DNA from: JAUWCL01 sp964599375
Lineage (GTDB): Bacteria; Krumholzibacteriota; Krumholzibacteriia; Krumholzibacteriales; Krumholzibacteriaceae
Length of the DNA: 64,000 nucleotides
NCBI GenBank assembly: GCA_964599375.1
Contig: CAZREW010000005.1
Coordinates: 136,074 to 200,073, forward strand
Direction: 5' to 3'
Positions within the stretch are counted from its first letter, which is position 1; every line of letters starts with the position of its first letter. The notes beneath the pieces were generated by a model. It did not search any database. It worked only from the letters and a program-made list of their open reading frames with translations, and had not been told where the DNA came from. This document shows, one piece after another, positions 35,371-43,481 of this stretch. A program made the position numbers and the translations under genes.

Positions 35371-37167
35371 TCATCTCACCAGCACCATTGTCCCGGTCGC
35401 CGAGCCCGCGTCGTTTTCCACCCGGTAGTAGTAAACCCCCGAGCCGACATTGGTCCCGCGATCATTGCGACCGTTCCAGTGGACCGTGTTGATCCCGGCC
35501 GCGCCGATCCCGCTGAACCCGGCGACTCGACGCCCGACCACATCGTAGACATCGAGGTTATAGATTCCCGCCGCTGGAAGCTCGAAACGGATCTCGGTAA
35601 TAGCGTTGAAGGGGTTCGGGACGTTGGAGAAGAGCTGCAGCTTCCGTCCGTCTGCGAGCTCTCCTTCTTCGATTCCAGTGGTGAAGCCGTCATCCCAATA
35701 GATATCGTCCAGGGCGAATTCGCAGGCGGCGCCGTGTTCCTCCAGGATAACGAACGCATAGCTCAGCATACGCAAGTCGATGGCGAGTCCCCGGATGTCG
35801 ATGACGGGGATCGCCGCCTGGCCCCAGCCACCGTCGCGCACCAGTCCGTAAGTTGTCACGTACGCGGGAAATTCGACGTACTGCTGGTTACCCCAGGCAT
35901 CGATGATTCCGATCTTGAATGTGACGTTCGCCGGGATCTTGATCCGGAATTTGACGTGCCCCTCGCCGAAGTCGAACAGGTTCAGCGGCTGCACGGACAT
36001 GATGCCGGCACCGAACCACCCCAGGCCCGCCGTTTGCCAGGACAGCACGTTATCGCCCTCGTATGGGGGGATGGTCCCGTCGGTGAGGGTACCTTCCCAC
36101 ACGTAGATCTCGGACGAGACCTCGGCCTCAAGTCCGCCGCTGGTGGGCGTCTCATCTGTGTAGATGCCAAAGGTACCACTCTCGAATGCCGGCGGTCCCA
36201 GACGTACTCCACCCTGACCGTTCCACTCATAGACCCTGATGTAGTCGATGTACATCTCCGCGGGAAACGGCATGGAAACGGGGGCACCGCTCCCCGGATC
36301 ACCTAGATTGAAAGCATCGGTGAAGGCCCCTCCGATTGCCAGATTCGCGATGAGATAGAAGGGCTTCGTGAATTCGTCGGAGACCTCGGTGATGGATAAC
36401 GGGTACTCGTACAGGTCGTATTCCACGTCGTCGTCGATGACGGTAAACCGCAGGCTGTCTTCGTCCCAGTACATACGGTAGGTCAGGAAGCGTTCGACGA
36501 GATCGGGGGCGTAGCTGAAATACGGGCGACAGTAGTCGTCATCCGGATCCCAGGAGATGCTGGCCGCGCCGGAAGGATTCTCCGGTGTGACCGCGTCGTC
36601 GGAATAGAAGATGGCGTTAGCGCCGACCGCCTCATTTACGGTGGAGTTGTCCAGCCCGTTGCCGCCGTTGTGCCCGTCGTGCAGGTTCCTGAAGGTCTGC
36701 TTTGCCCCCATTTCCATCAAGTCTATCTCACCACAACGAGGCCAGGCATAATTGGCGTTGCCGAGGAGCCATACCGCGGGCCAGCCGGCCAAATCCAGGT
36801 CGGGGATCCTCACCCTGGTCTCGATCATGCCGTACTTGATGGTGACAAGCGACTTGGAGATCACTTTGCCTGACGTGTAGTTCAGGGGATTCCCCCACTG
36901 ATCGACGATGCCCGGGCCGCTTTCCTGCCGGGCGGTGATGCGCAGGGCCATATTTCCGGTCTCACCGAGAATCTCCACGATGTCGACGTTGCCCTCGGAG
37001 TAGAACTCCAGCTCGCCGTTTCCCCAGCCCCAGCTCCCGTTACCGGTGATCTTAATCCAGTTGCCCAGATCGTTGAAATCATCTTCCCAGATCAGGGCGC
37101 CGATCTGAGCGTGCGCGGTATTCCCGGCCAGGAATACCGCCGCGGTCAATAGGATGATCATTCTCAC
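35371..37167 (-). CDS. GH16 beta-glucanase with C-terminal sorting domain
   Basis: A 598-residue secreted enzyme. Signal peptide 1-20; GH16 domain about 22-300 with the catalytic motif E-I-D-L-M-E (Glu147, Asp149, Glu152); a beta-rich accessory domain, possibly carbohydrate-binding, about 310-500; then a FlgD-like/Por sorting-type domain (about 515-598) ending T-M-V-L-V-R. It is expected to cut beta-1,3(4)-glucan such as laminarin outside the cell. The C-terminal domain suggests a type IX-like or related export and surface attachment. It lies between the GH17 gene and a second GH16 gene. Confidence 0.9.
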   Translation of the reverse strand: MRMIILLTAAVFLAGNTAHAQIGALIWEDDFNDLGNWIKITGNGSWGWGNGELEFYSEGNVDIVEILGETGNMALRITARQESGPGIVDQWGNPLNYTSGKVISKSLVTIKYGMIETRVRIPDLDLAGWPAVWLLGNANYAWPRCGEIDLMEMGAKQTFRNLHDGHNGGNGLDNSTVNEAVGANAIFYSDDAVTPENPSGAASISWDPDDDYCRPYFSYAPDLVERFLTYRMYWDEDSLRFTVIDDDVEYDLYEYPLSITEVSDEFTKPFYLIANLAIGGAFTDAFNLGDPGSGAPVSMPFPAEMYIDYIRVYEWNGQGGVRLGPPAFESGTFGIYTDETPTSGGLEAEVSSEIYVWEGTLTDGTIPPYEGDNVLSWQTAGLGWFGAGIMSVQPLNLFDFGEGHVKFRIKIPANVTFKIGIIDAWGNQQYVEFPAYVTTYGLVRDGGWGQAAIPVIDIRGLAIDLRMLSYAFVILEEHGAACEFALDDIYWDDGFTTGIEEGELADGRKLQLFSNVPNPFNAITEIRFELPAAGIYNLDVYDVVGRRVAGFSGIGAAGINTVHWNGRNDRGTNVGSGVYYYRVENDAGSATGTMVLVR

Positions 37168-37236
37168 GAGTTGTTCTCCTGTTCATCACGGTCAATAGCA
37201 CATGGCACTGCGGACCATCCTTCGGCCAGGAAATCG

Positions 37237-39132
37237 TCACCTGACCAGTACCATTTTTCTCGTCTCCGAGTATCCACGTGCATCCAGTCTGTAAAAATAG
37301 ACGCCGGCCGCAACGACTCGTCCCTCCTGATCACGCCCTTTCCAGACGACCTCGTGATGACCGGCTGTAGTCGATTCCGACGAAACCAGCGTCTGCACCA
37401 GCTTGCCTGTCACATCATAGATGGCCAGCGTGACGGTTGCCGGATCCTGCAGGTCATAACCTATTGTCGTCACCGGATTGAAGGGATTGGGATAACATGG
37501 ATGCAATATAATACCAGGCGTTTGAATGACTGGCAGGGCATCGGTCGACACCCACAGGACTTCAATGTAATTGACGTTGAACCCTTCTGCGGTCGGCACA
37601 AATCTCATCGTCTGAGTGCCGGCGGAGAGTGTCGTTGTCACAGAGACGGTCGTCCATGTCTGCCATCCGCCCGTGACCGGTACGCTGACTTCGCCGGTCT
37701 CGTCCATGCCGTTGAACTCCACATGGAATGTGCCACCGGCGGAAAGTGACGCTACGCGCGCTTCGATCGTGTAGTATCCGTCCGCGGGAACGGTCACGGT
37801 GTATTCGAGCCATTCGGAGGGGTTTATCCATCCGACGTTGTATCCGCCTCCCGTATCGGCGCATGCCTCGATGTCGACGTCATCGTCGCGGTATTGCGAG
37901 CCGTTGTTGCCCGTGTCTGTATCATGGTATGCGACGGATTCTCCTCCGGCGTCATAATCTTCCGCTTCGATCCTGGCCGGAAGGTCAAACGCTATCCCGA
38001 GGAACGGCGCCTGGCCGCAACCCGTCCCGACGGTGATATCGGCGGCGGCCGTCTCGAAGCCGCCGAGATCATCGATGGCTCTGGCGACTATCTCATAACA
38101 ACCGTCCGGGACGGAGGTCCAGGAGAAGGAGTACGGCGCGACCGTATCTTCTCCCAGATAGACATAGCCATTATAAAACTCAACGGTCGAAATTGATCCA
38201 TCCGTATCGGAAGCGGTCGCGTCGATAGTGATATCGCCCGCGGGAAGGCTGCTGCCGGAAGCGGGTGAGGTTATGGAAACCGTGGGCGCGGCGTTCGGTA
38301 TGTCTTCGTATACCCGCACGTAGTCGATCAGGTACTGCTGTGGGAGCGTCGCTGTAATGCAGCCCGGGTTCGTGCAGCCGGTGTAGTTGCCACCTATCGC
38401 GGCGTTTAATATGATGTAGAAATCCTGGTCGAAAGGCGCCTGAGGGTTGCCTGGCGCCGCGTCTGTATACCACTGCGCACTGGTCCTGGTATAAAATAGA
38501 ACACCATCAACGTACCAGCGTATCTCTTCGGGCTCCCATTCGACGGCATAGATGTGGAAGTCCTCCGCGAAACTCGCTCCACCCAGAGAATATGACCCGC
38601 CCGAATACGTATTGGCAGGATAAGTGCCACCGTAATGAATCGTTCCGCCGACAGACGTCGTTGCGTTAGCCGATTCCATGATATCGAGCTCACCACTTGC
38701 GGCCCACCCTCCATAGACTTCATCCTGAGGCATCATCCAGAATGCGGGCCACATTCCGCCTCCGGTCGGTATTTTGGCCCTCATCTCTATTCTTCCGTAG
38801 AGGAAGTTGTGTTTGTTCCTCGTAGTGACCTTGCCGGATGTATAGCTGCGGCCTCCGAACGATTCCGCGAGAGTCGTGATGACGAGGTTCCCGCCCGATA
38901 CAGTCACATTCTCGGCCCGGTAATACTGGAGCTCGTTATTGCCCCAGCCGCACAGACTCGGGCAGCCGTCGCCGATATCGGGGGTCCAATTGCTTAGATC
39001 CAGGCTGGATCCGTTGAATTCATCCGACCAGACGAGCGAAAAGGTGGCGCCGGCGGGAGTGATCAGCCCGGTGGCCACGATGATCGCAGATACCAGAAGT
39101 CCTGTCGATGCTGAAGTTATCGTCTTTGTCAT
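37237..39132 (-). CDS. Multidomain GH16 beta-glucanase with Ig-like, CBM6-like and sorting domains
   Basis: A 631-residue secreted enzyme, start ATG at 39132 with AGGAGG eight bases upstream (the frame is open to 39192). Signal peptide about 1-29; GH16 about 30-280 with E-L-D-I-M-E (Glu148, Asp150, Glu153); an Ig-like domain about 285-380; a CBM6-like carbohydrate-binding domain about 390-535 (EAEDYD..., NPSEWLEYTV); a FlgD-like/Por sorting-type domain to the end (K-M-V-L-V-R). It is the first gene of the probable three-gene glucan operon. Confidence 0.92.
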   Translation of the reverse strand: MTKTITSASTGLLVSAIIVATGLITPAGATFSLVWSDEFNGSSLDLSNWTPDIGDGCPSLCGWGNNELQYYRAENVTVSGGNLVITTLAESFGGRSYTSGKVTTRNKHNFLYGRIEMRAKIPTGGGMWPAFWMMPQDEVYGGWAASGELDIMESANATTSVGGTIHYGGTYPANTYSGGSYSLGGASFAEDFHIYAVEWEPEEIRWYVDGVLFYTRTSAQWYTDAAPGNPQAPFDQDFYIILNAAIGGNYTGCTNPGCITATLPQQYLIDYVRVYEDIPNAAPTVSITSPASGSSLPAGDITIDATASDTDGSISTVEFYNGYVYLGEDTVAPYSFSWTSVPDGCYEIVARAIDDLGGFETAAADITVGTGCGQAPFLGIAFDLPARIEAEDYDAGGESVAYHDTDTGNNGSQYRDDDVDIEACADTGGGYNVGWINPSEWLEYTVTVPADGYYTIEARVASLSAGGTFHVEFNGMDETGEVSVPVTGGWQTWTTVSVTTTLSAGTQTMRFVPTAEGFNVNYIEVLWVSTDALPVIQTPGIILHPCYPNPFNPVTTIGYDLQDPATVTLAIYDVTGKLVQTLVSSESTTAGHHEVVWKGRDQEGRVVAAGVYFYRLDARGYSETRKMVLVR

Positions 39133-39501
39133 CCGAATGTCCTCCTGGACTTGCTGTACGATCGAGGGATAGAGATGGTGATGGCAGAACACCTCCTCGT
39201 TCTGCCCATACAGAATATCGCGTCGCTCTCACTCTGCCTAACCTTATGTAATATATATAATAACATACCCGGTGGAAATTCGCAACGCCGGATGGCTTCG
39301 CGCCGCCGCGGAACCAGGGATCCGCGGGTGGCCTGCAGGGAGGAAACTATTCATTCCTTTGAACTTGTAATGATTATTAAAATGTGATACAATCCCCCTG
39401 GATGTGTCCCCAATAAGTACACGCAGAACATCGGAAATTGCAGAGGACGGCCCTGAAGATCCACGAGCTTCCGATGAGGTCCTCAAACAAGGAGACTGGA
39501 T
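39133..39501. other. Divergent intergenic region with hairpin and AT-rich tract
   Basis: On the minus-strand leader of the GH16 gene, GGCAGAAC, loop GAGGAGGT, GTTCTGCC (39183-39206) forms an eight-pair hairpin whose loop is a Shine-Dalgarno-like sequence. An AT-rich, partly palindromic tract (about 39243-39268, ATGTAATATATATAATAACAT) likely contains the minus-strand promoter. The plus-strand promoter of the next gene is listed separately. Confidence 0.45.
39365..39393 (+). promoter_or_regulatory. Sigma70-like promoter with extended -10
   Basis: TTGTAA at 39365-39370, 17 bases, TACAAT at 39388-39393, preceded by TGA (TGATACAAT). It lies about 108 bases before the secreted protein. Confidence 0.6.
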
Positions 39502-40200
39502 ATGAGGAAACTTGCTATCGCTGCAATTCTCCCATTACTGATCGTAGTCATGGGTCTGGGTAATGCCCAGGCACAGATCAGCGTCACTGTCGATCCCGCC
39601 AAGATCGTCAACGGGTACATGAACGTATATAATCTTCCTGCTCCCGACGGGGACGGAGCGTTCCAGTTCGCTAGCACATGGGGAATTCCCGACCTGACAG
39701 CTGTCTGGTCCATGGACGAGTTGACCCTCGGACCGAACACGATCGGTGATCCCAATGAGTACTGGTACCAGTGCGTCGACGGGTATACAGCCCCCGATTG
39801 CGGTGGTCCTGGTGCTCCCGGCAACAAGATCATGGAAGCCAACTGCTATGCGGAAGAGAATGGACCGCTCGCGGGCCAGACCGTGGTCTTCAGCGGTATA
39901 GTACAGGCCACCGACCTGACCAGTGCGCACGTTATCATCGCGTTCATCAAGGACTTTGCCCCTGACTTTTCATCGTTCAATGTTAGCTCGGTAGTCCTGT
40001 CCTCGGTCGGGCCGTTCAGCATCAGCCTTGATACCGTCAACGATGCGGCGCGTCACGTTCAGTACGGATTCCAGATGACGGGCGTAAACGTCTGGGTCAC
40101 CGATGTCGAGCCGTTCGGATCGATCACGGTCGGACCGTTCAATCCGGTCGGAACGCAAAGCGCTACCTGGGGGAGCATAAAGGCTCTCCTGAGGAAGTAG
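39502..40200 (+). CDS. Secreted protein with C-terminal TWGSIK motif
   Basis: A 232-residue exported protein with signal peptide ending A-Q-A-Q. The mature part is beta-rich, with a DCGGPGAPGNK segment and three cysteines in its middle. It ends T-W-G-S-I-K-A-L-L-R-K, matching the TWGGIK tail of the 27717-28430 protein, while the rest of the two chains is not clearly alike. It has its own promoter, an AAGGAG ribosome site and a terminator. The family and role are unknown; an abundant secreted or surface protein is likely. Confidence 0.7.
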   Translation: MRKLAIAAILPLLIVVMGLGNAQAQISVTVDPAKIVNGYMNVYNLPAPDGDGAFQFASTWGIPDLTAVWSMDELTLGPNTIGDPNEYWYQCVDGYTAPDCGGPGAPGNKIMEANCYAEENGPLAGQTVVFSGIVQATDLTSAHVIIAFIKDFAPDFSSFNVSSVVLSSVGPFSISLDTVNDAARHVQYGFQMTGVNVWVTDVEPFGSITVGPFNPVGTQSATWGSIKALLRK

Positions 40201-40247
40201 GAACTTTCATCCCGCTGAATCTTCAGTGGGCTGCATGGCACATCCAG

Positions 40248-40285
40248 AAATCGGCCCTCTCGCTTCGAGGGAGCCGATTTTCTTT
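40248..40285 (+). terminator. Rho-independent terminator
   Basis: AATCGGCCCTCTCG, loop, CGAGGGAGCCGATT, then TTCTTT. It ends the TWGSIK secreted gene about 50 bases after its stop. Confidence 0.85.
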
Positions 40286-40464
40286 ATGGTGGATCAATGT
40301 AAACACACCGTTATCTCTCGCTCTCGAGGTTCTCCTGCATTCAAAAGAACTGCCTGCGCACAATAATGGCCCCACTGTTTAACATCATCGGGAACTTAAG
40401 TCATGCATAATGTACAAGTCTTGTGTAATATAAGAAACCGAACGAAACAAAAGGGAGGATCGAA

Positions 40465-40935
40465 ATGAAAAGATCGGGGATAATACTCTTAGTTTTGATG
40501 ATGTCATCAATAGTTTTTGGACAGGAATCCAAAATGCCCACTATTGATATTTTTTACAAGGATAAGGGGCCTTCTCAACAGGCATTGACGGAAATCAATA
40601 AAGTAGTCGAAAAATATGAGAAAACCTATAAGATTGCCTACTATCTTATCACCGATCCATCGAATTTTGAGATAATCAGCAAATACGGCCTGCCATCAAC
40701 ACATTTTCCAGTAGCCGTTGTAATCAATGGGATCTTTACAGCTGAGATCGACGGAAAAATCATTTCTTTTGTTCATTTCCCGGACTTCATGAAAGGCATC
40801 GGCAGGCATGAAGGCAACTGGTCGATCTCTTCCCTGGAAGCCGTATTGAAAGATACTTCGCTATTAGCCGATAAAAATGTTCTGCCTGAGTTGAAAGAAA
40901 AAGGCGAACATGAAGAGTGTGATGACTCAGAATGA
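40465..40935 (+). CDS. Exported small protein, possibly thioredoxin-fold without the CxxC motif
   Basis: A 156-residue protein with signal peptide (about 1-19). The pattern IDIFYKDKGPSQQALTEINKVVEKYE, then YYLITDPSN, then FPVAVVINGIFTAEIDG looks like the beta-alpha-beta...cis-Pro-beta-beta layout of thioredoxins. K-G-P-S stands where the two cysteines would be. Only one cysteine exists, near the acidic C-terminus. The codon use is AT-richer than in the genes to the left, and it lies at the edge of the island with insertion-sequence debris right after it. GGGAGG precedes the start. Confidence 0.65.
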   Translation: MKRSGIILLVLMMSSIVFGQESKMPTIDIFYKDKGPSQQALTEINKVVEKYEKTYKIAYYLITDPSNFEIISKYGLPSTHFPVAVVINGIFTAEIDGKIISFVHFPDFMKGIGRHEGNWSISSLEAVLKDTSLLADKNVLPELKEKGEHEECDDSE

Positions 40936-40948
40936 TCAATGTATCCCT

Positions 40949-41090
40949 GTCCCTCCCTTTTGTTTATTCCATCCACCTTACAGTACTTGCAGTTACCCTG
41001 ATTCAGACATAATGTAAATCACATGCTATTTCTAATTCTACGCACTTCATCTCAGTGCTGAGGTTGCACCGTGCGTTAGCTCTAGAAAAC
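40949..41090 (+). mobile_element. Remnant of the left end of the same insertion sequence as at 42352
   Basis: From TGTCCC through CATCCACCTTACAG, TTCTAATTCTACGCACTTCAT, CTGAGGTTGCACCGTGCGTTAG to AGAAAACCTC this stretch matches the left end and first 70 or so bases of the transposase at 42352-42529, with scattered changes. It stops abruptly near 41090. It lacks one copy of the 39-base tandem unit present in the other. It is in the same orientation. Confidence 0.75.
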
Positions 41091-41225
41091 CTCCCTTAAC
41101 GAACCAGGACCGACCTCGCATTCTTTTATCCGTTGTCGATTCCCCCTAATTTATATGATAGCTACAGCCTGACTCCAGGTTATGAGCTTTGCTTTAAATT
41201 TACGTCCGGGTAGCGGTCGACACCC

Positions 41226-41456
41226 TTATGTTGCGTCTTTGAATTCTCCGGTTGTCCGAAGATCATTGTATATTTTCAGAAGAGTCTTTTCATGTTGCCT
41301 TTCCTGCTCGATGAACTGTTCTAGGATATGTTTTATCGTCGGATCGTCGTTGAGAGGCACCATCTCACTGTAGACCTTTTGAGCCTCCCTTTCGCGCTCG
41401 ATTGCACCCTTGAAGAGAACCAACAACTTCTCCTGCTTCTCAGTCAGCACGCCCAT
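41226..41456 (-). CDS. Short ferritin-like (rubrerythrin-type) protein
   Basis: A 76-residue helical protein, start ATG at 41456 with AAAGGAG eight bases before; the open frame reaches 41567 without other support. Glutamates in EREREAQ and E-Q-E-R-Q-H-E resemble half of the metal-binding four-helix bundle of ferritin-like proteins. It has only two helices, so it would need to dimerise, or it is a fragment. It lies in the island, flanked on both sides by copies of the same insertion sequence. Confidence 0.6.
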   Translation of the reverse strand: MGVLTEKQEKLLVLFKGAIEREREAQKVYSEMVPLNDDPTIKHILEQFIEQERQHEKTLLKIYNDLRTTGEFKDAT

Positions 41457-41585
41457 GCTTACTTCTCCTTTCTTCTGGAACAGAATAACTCTTATACCAA
41501 TCATCGGAATCCAGACCATTATTTTCGCTTCCATGATTGAGTCAGCAACCGGTGCCATGACGCACAATCAATTACCGCCATGCAG

Positions 41586-41990
41586 TTATAGCTTGTCCCT
41601 ACCCATGGTCTTTCCGGGCTTGCCAGTCAACCATTGCTTAGCTTCTGCAATATCTGTAAACGCTTTTAAATTTGCTCCCCTGTTTACTGCCACGTTTTCA
41701 CCAAAATGACCATTTCGCTCAGCCAAAGCACTCGAAGAATAGACCACTGCATACCTTGCCTTAGATGGAATAACTTCATGGCTCGTTTCTGCAATTTCAA
41801 AGATGCCTATAACAGAGGTTCTCAGAACGGCCTGCCGAATATCAATCAGAATGTGACTCGCGGTTGCAGTTTCCTTGAAGAGTGAAATCACTGTACCACG
41901 TGCGGCAAGGTACACATTCTTGTCCACTGTCCCGATAATTGTGGCAACGAGAATATCCTCTTCTATCTTAGTCCCAAGAGACCAGCCCAC
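41586..41990 (-). CDS. SpoIIAA/STAS-like protein
   Basis: A 134-residue protein of the SpoIIAA-like (PF11964-type) fold: alternating strands and helices with IEEDILVATIIGTVD, ASHILIDIRQAV, YAVVYSSSALAER and the closing A-E-A-K-Q-W-L helix. Related proteins bind lipids or act as anti-sigma antagonists, but this subgroup has no firm function. The start is uncertain: GTG at 41990 has GGAG five bases before it; a TTG at 42008 is also in frame. It lies between the ferritin-like gene and the tRNA-like gene. Confidence 0.68.
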   Translation of the reverse strand: MGWSLGTKIEEDILVATIIGTVDKNVYLAARGTVISLFKETATASHILIDIRQAVLRTSVIGIFEIAETSHEVIPSKARYAVVYSSSALAERNGHFGENVAVNRGANLKAFTDIAEAKQWLTGKPGKTMGRDKL

Positions 41991-42187
41991 GATTACTCCA
42001 CTGTCCAAGGCTCACCGCCGCTCTCAGCGATGGAACGAAGTACAAGACCACCATAGCCATAAGGGGCGTGTTTCTTGGAACCATCCTCAACATTGAGAAA
42101 TGGGCAATCCGCATTCACAGAACTTATGCTAGTCAGAAGCCCCTTGTGATATAATTCTGCTGATAATTTACAACCGCAATTTAATCC

Positions 42188-42283
42188 TGGAGGCTGGGTT
42201 CGGAGTCAAACCGAACGGGATGCTTTTTATACATCCCCAACGGGTTTGCAGCCCACGGAGATCACCCGCTCCCTAAACCAGCC
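42188..42283 (-). tRNA. Class II (selenocysteine-tRNA-like) tRNA with GCA anticodon, probable tRNA-Cys variant
   Basis: Read on the minus strand, 96 bases with encoded CCA. The acceptor starts GGCTGG and pairs with CCAGCC. The T-arm is GTTCGG, loop TTTGACT, CCGAAC. The anticodon arm is GTGGG, loop CTGCAAA, CCCGT, giving anticodon GCA (Cys), with T33 and A37. A long variable arm GGGATG...CATCCC (loop of nine) follows GTTGGGG, the very sequence that begins the variable arm of tRNA-Sec in many bacteria. The discriminator is U, as in tRNA-Cys. The anticodon loop differs from CTTCAAA of tRNA-Sec by one base. The twelve-pair acceptor branch reads 6+6, or 8 pairs with one bulged C. The D-arm is weak (GGAG/CTCC), and T-loop position 56 is T, not C. 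It is a real candidate rather than debris; function is not shown. Confidence 0.7.
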
Positions 42284-42362
42284 CCAATCATCTACCAATT
42301 AATATAGAACTATTTTCCAAGATACAAGGCTGAAGTTGCCTACCTGATGTGTTGTCCCTTTC

Positions 42363-42440
42363 ATTAATTCCGTCCACGTTGTCATATTTGCTGTGGCTTC
42401 TATTAATTCCGTCCGCCTTACATTACTTGCACTTACCGTC
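42363..42440 (+). repeat. Imperfect tandem repeat, two units of 39 bases
   Basis: ATTAATTCCGTCC begins at 42363 and again at 42402. The rest of the units match loosely (both include an ...ATTTGC/ACTTGC core). It lies in the left end of the insertion sequence; the remnant copy has only one unit. Confidence 0.5.
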
Positions 42441-42461
42441 CTCCATCATTATATAGAACGA

Positions 42462-43481
42462 ATGCTGCTTCTCATTCTACGCACTTTCATTTCGGCGCTG
42501 AGGTCGCACCGTGCGTTGGCTTTAGAAAACCTCGCGCTTCGTCATCAACTCGAAGTTCTTGGGAGAAATGCCAAAAAACCTCGTTTTACCAACTTAGATC
42601 GGTCACTTTGGATCGTTATATCGAGGCTTTGGGCCGATTGGCGAAAATCATTGATCGTCGTTCAGCCAGAGACTGTCGTCCGGTGGCATAGAAGAGGATT
42701 CCGCATGTACTGGCGATGGAAGTGCCGCCCAAAATGGCCAGGAAGACAAGGAGTATCAAAGGAGATACGCGATCTAATAGGAGAAATGTCACAGGCAAAT
42801 CCACTGTAGGGAGCGCCAAGGATTCACGGAGAGCTGCTCAAACTCGGTATAGAGGTAAGCCAAGCCACCGTCTCGAAGTATATGGTACGCCATCCAAAGC
42901 CTCCCTCTCAGAGTTGGCGTACATTCCTTAATAATCACGCCAAGGATATCGTCTCAATTGACTTCTTCACCGTGCCGACTGCAACTTTCAGGGTACTGTA
43001 TGTATTTCTAGTCCTTAGCAATAAGCGGCGACGAATCGTTCATTTCAATGCGACCGAATCCCCTACCGCGGCTTGGATAAGCCAGCAGATCATTGAGGCT
43101 TTCCCTTGGGATACAGCCCCAAGATATTTGATGCGTGACCGGGATAAGAAATACGGGGACAAGTTCATCCGTTGCCTTGAATCAATGGATATAGAGCAGG
43201 TCCTTATCTCGGTTCGATCGCCCTGACAAAATCCTTACGTTGAAAGAGTAATCGGATCGATTCGGCGCGAATGCCTGGATCATACGATTATCTTTGGTGA
43301 GAATCACCTCAGGCGTGTGCTCAAAGAGTACTTTCGATACTATCATCAATCCCGCACTCATCTTGGCCTCGAGAAGGATTGCCCTGAGCCGAGGTTAGTT
43401 GAGCCAGCGGATTCTGGAAAGATCCGGGCAGAACGGATGGTCGGCGGACTTCATCATCGCTACTATCGGCAGGCCGCCTAA
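42462..43481 (+). pseudogene. DDE integrase-core transposase, inactivated by two nonsense codons
   Basis: One continuous frame of 339 codons with TAG at 42807-42809 and TGA at 43224-43226. Around the breaks, related transposases have ...NPLWGAPRIHGEL... and ...RSPWQN(P/G)Y(V/A)ER...; both stops stand exactly where Trp (TGG) is expected, so each is one G-to-A change. The DDE residues are in VSIDFF, LMRDRD and YVERVIGSIRRECLDH. The N-terminal opening LRHQLEVL is family-typical. The rest of the protein reads well, so the damage is recent. Confidence 0.88.

Noticed and set aside
42807..43226. Stop codon recoding of TAG and TGA (for instance read by the unusual tRNA) in the transposase
   Set aside because: TGA and TAG both end ordinary genes throughout the window (for example nrdD with TGA, ogt with TAG), and the odd tRNA has anticodon GCA, which cannot read either. 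Two G-to-A mutations are the simpler explanation.
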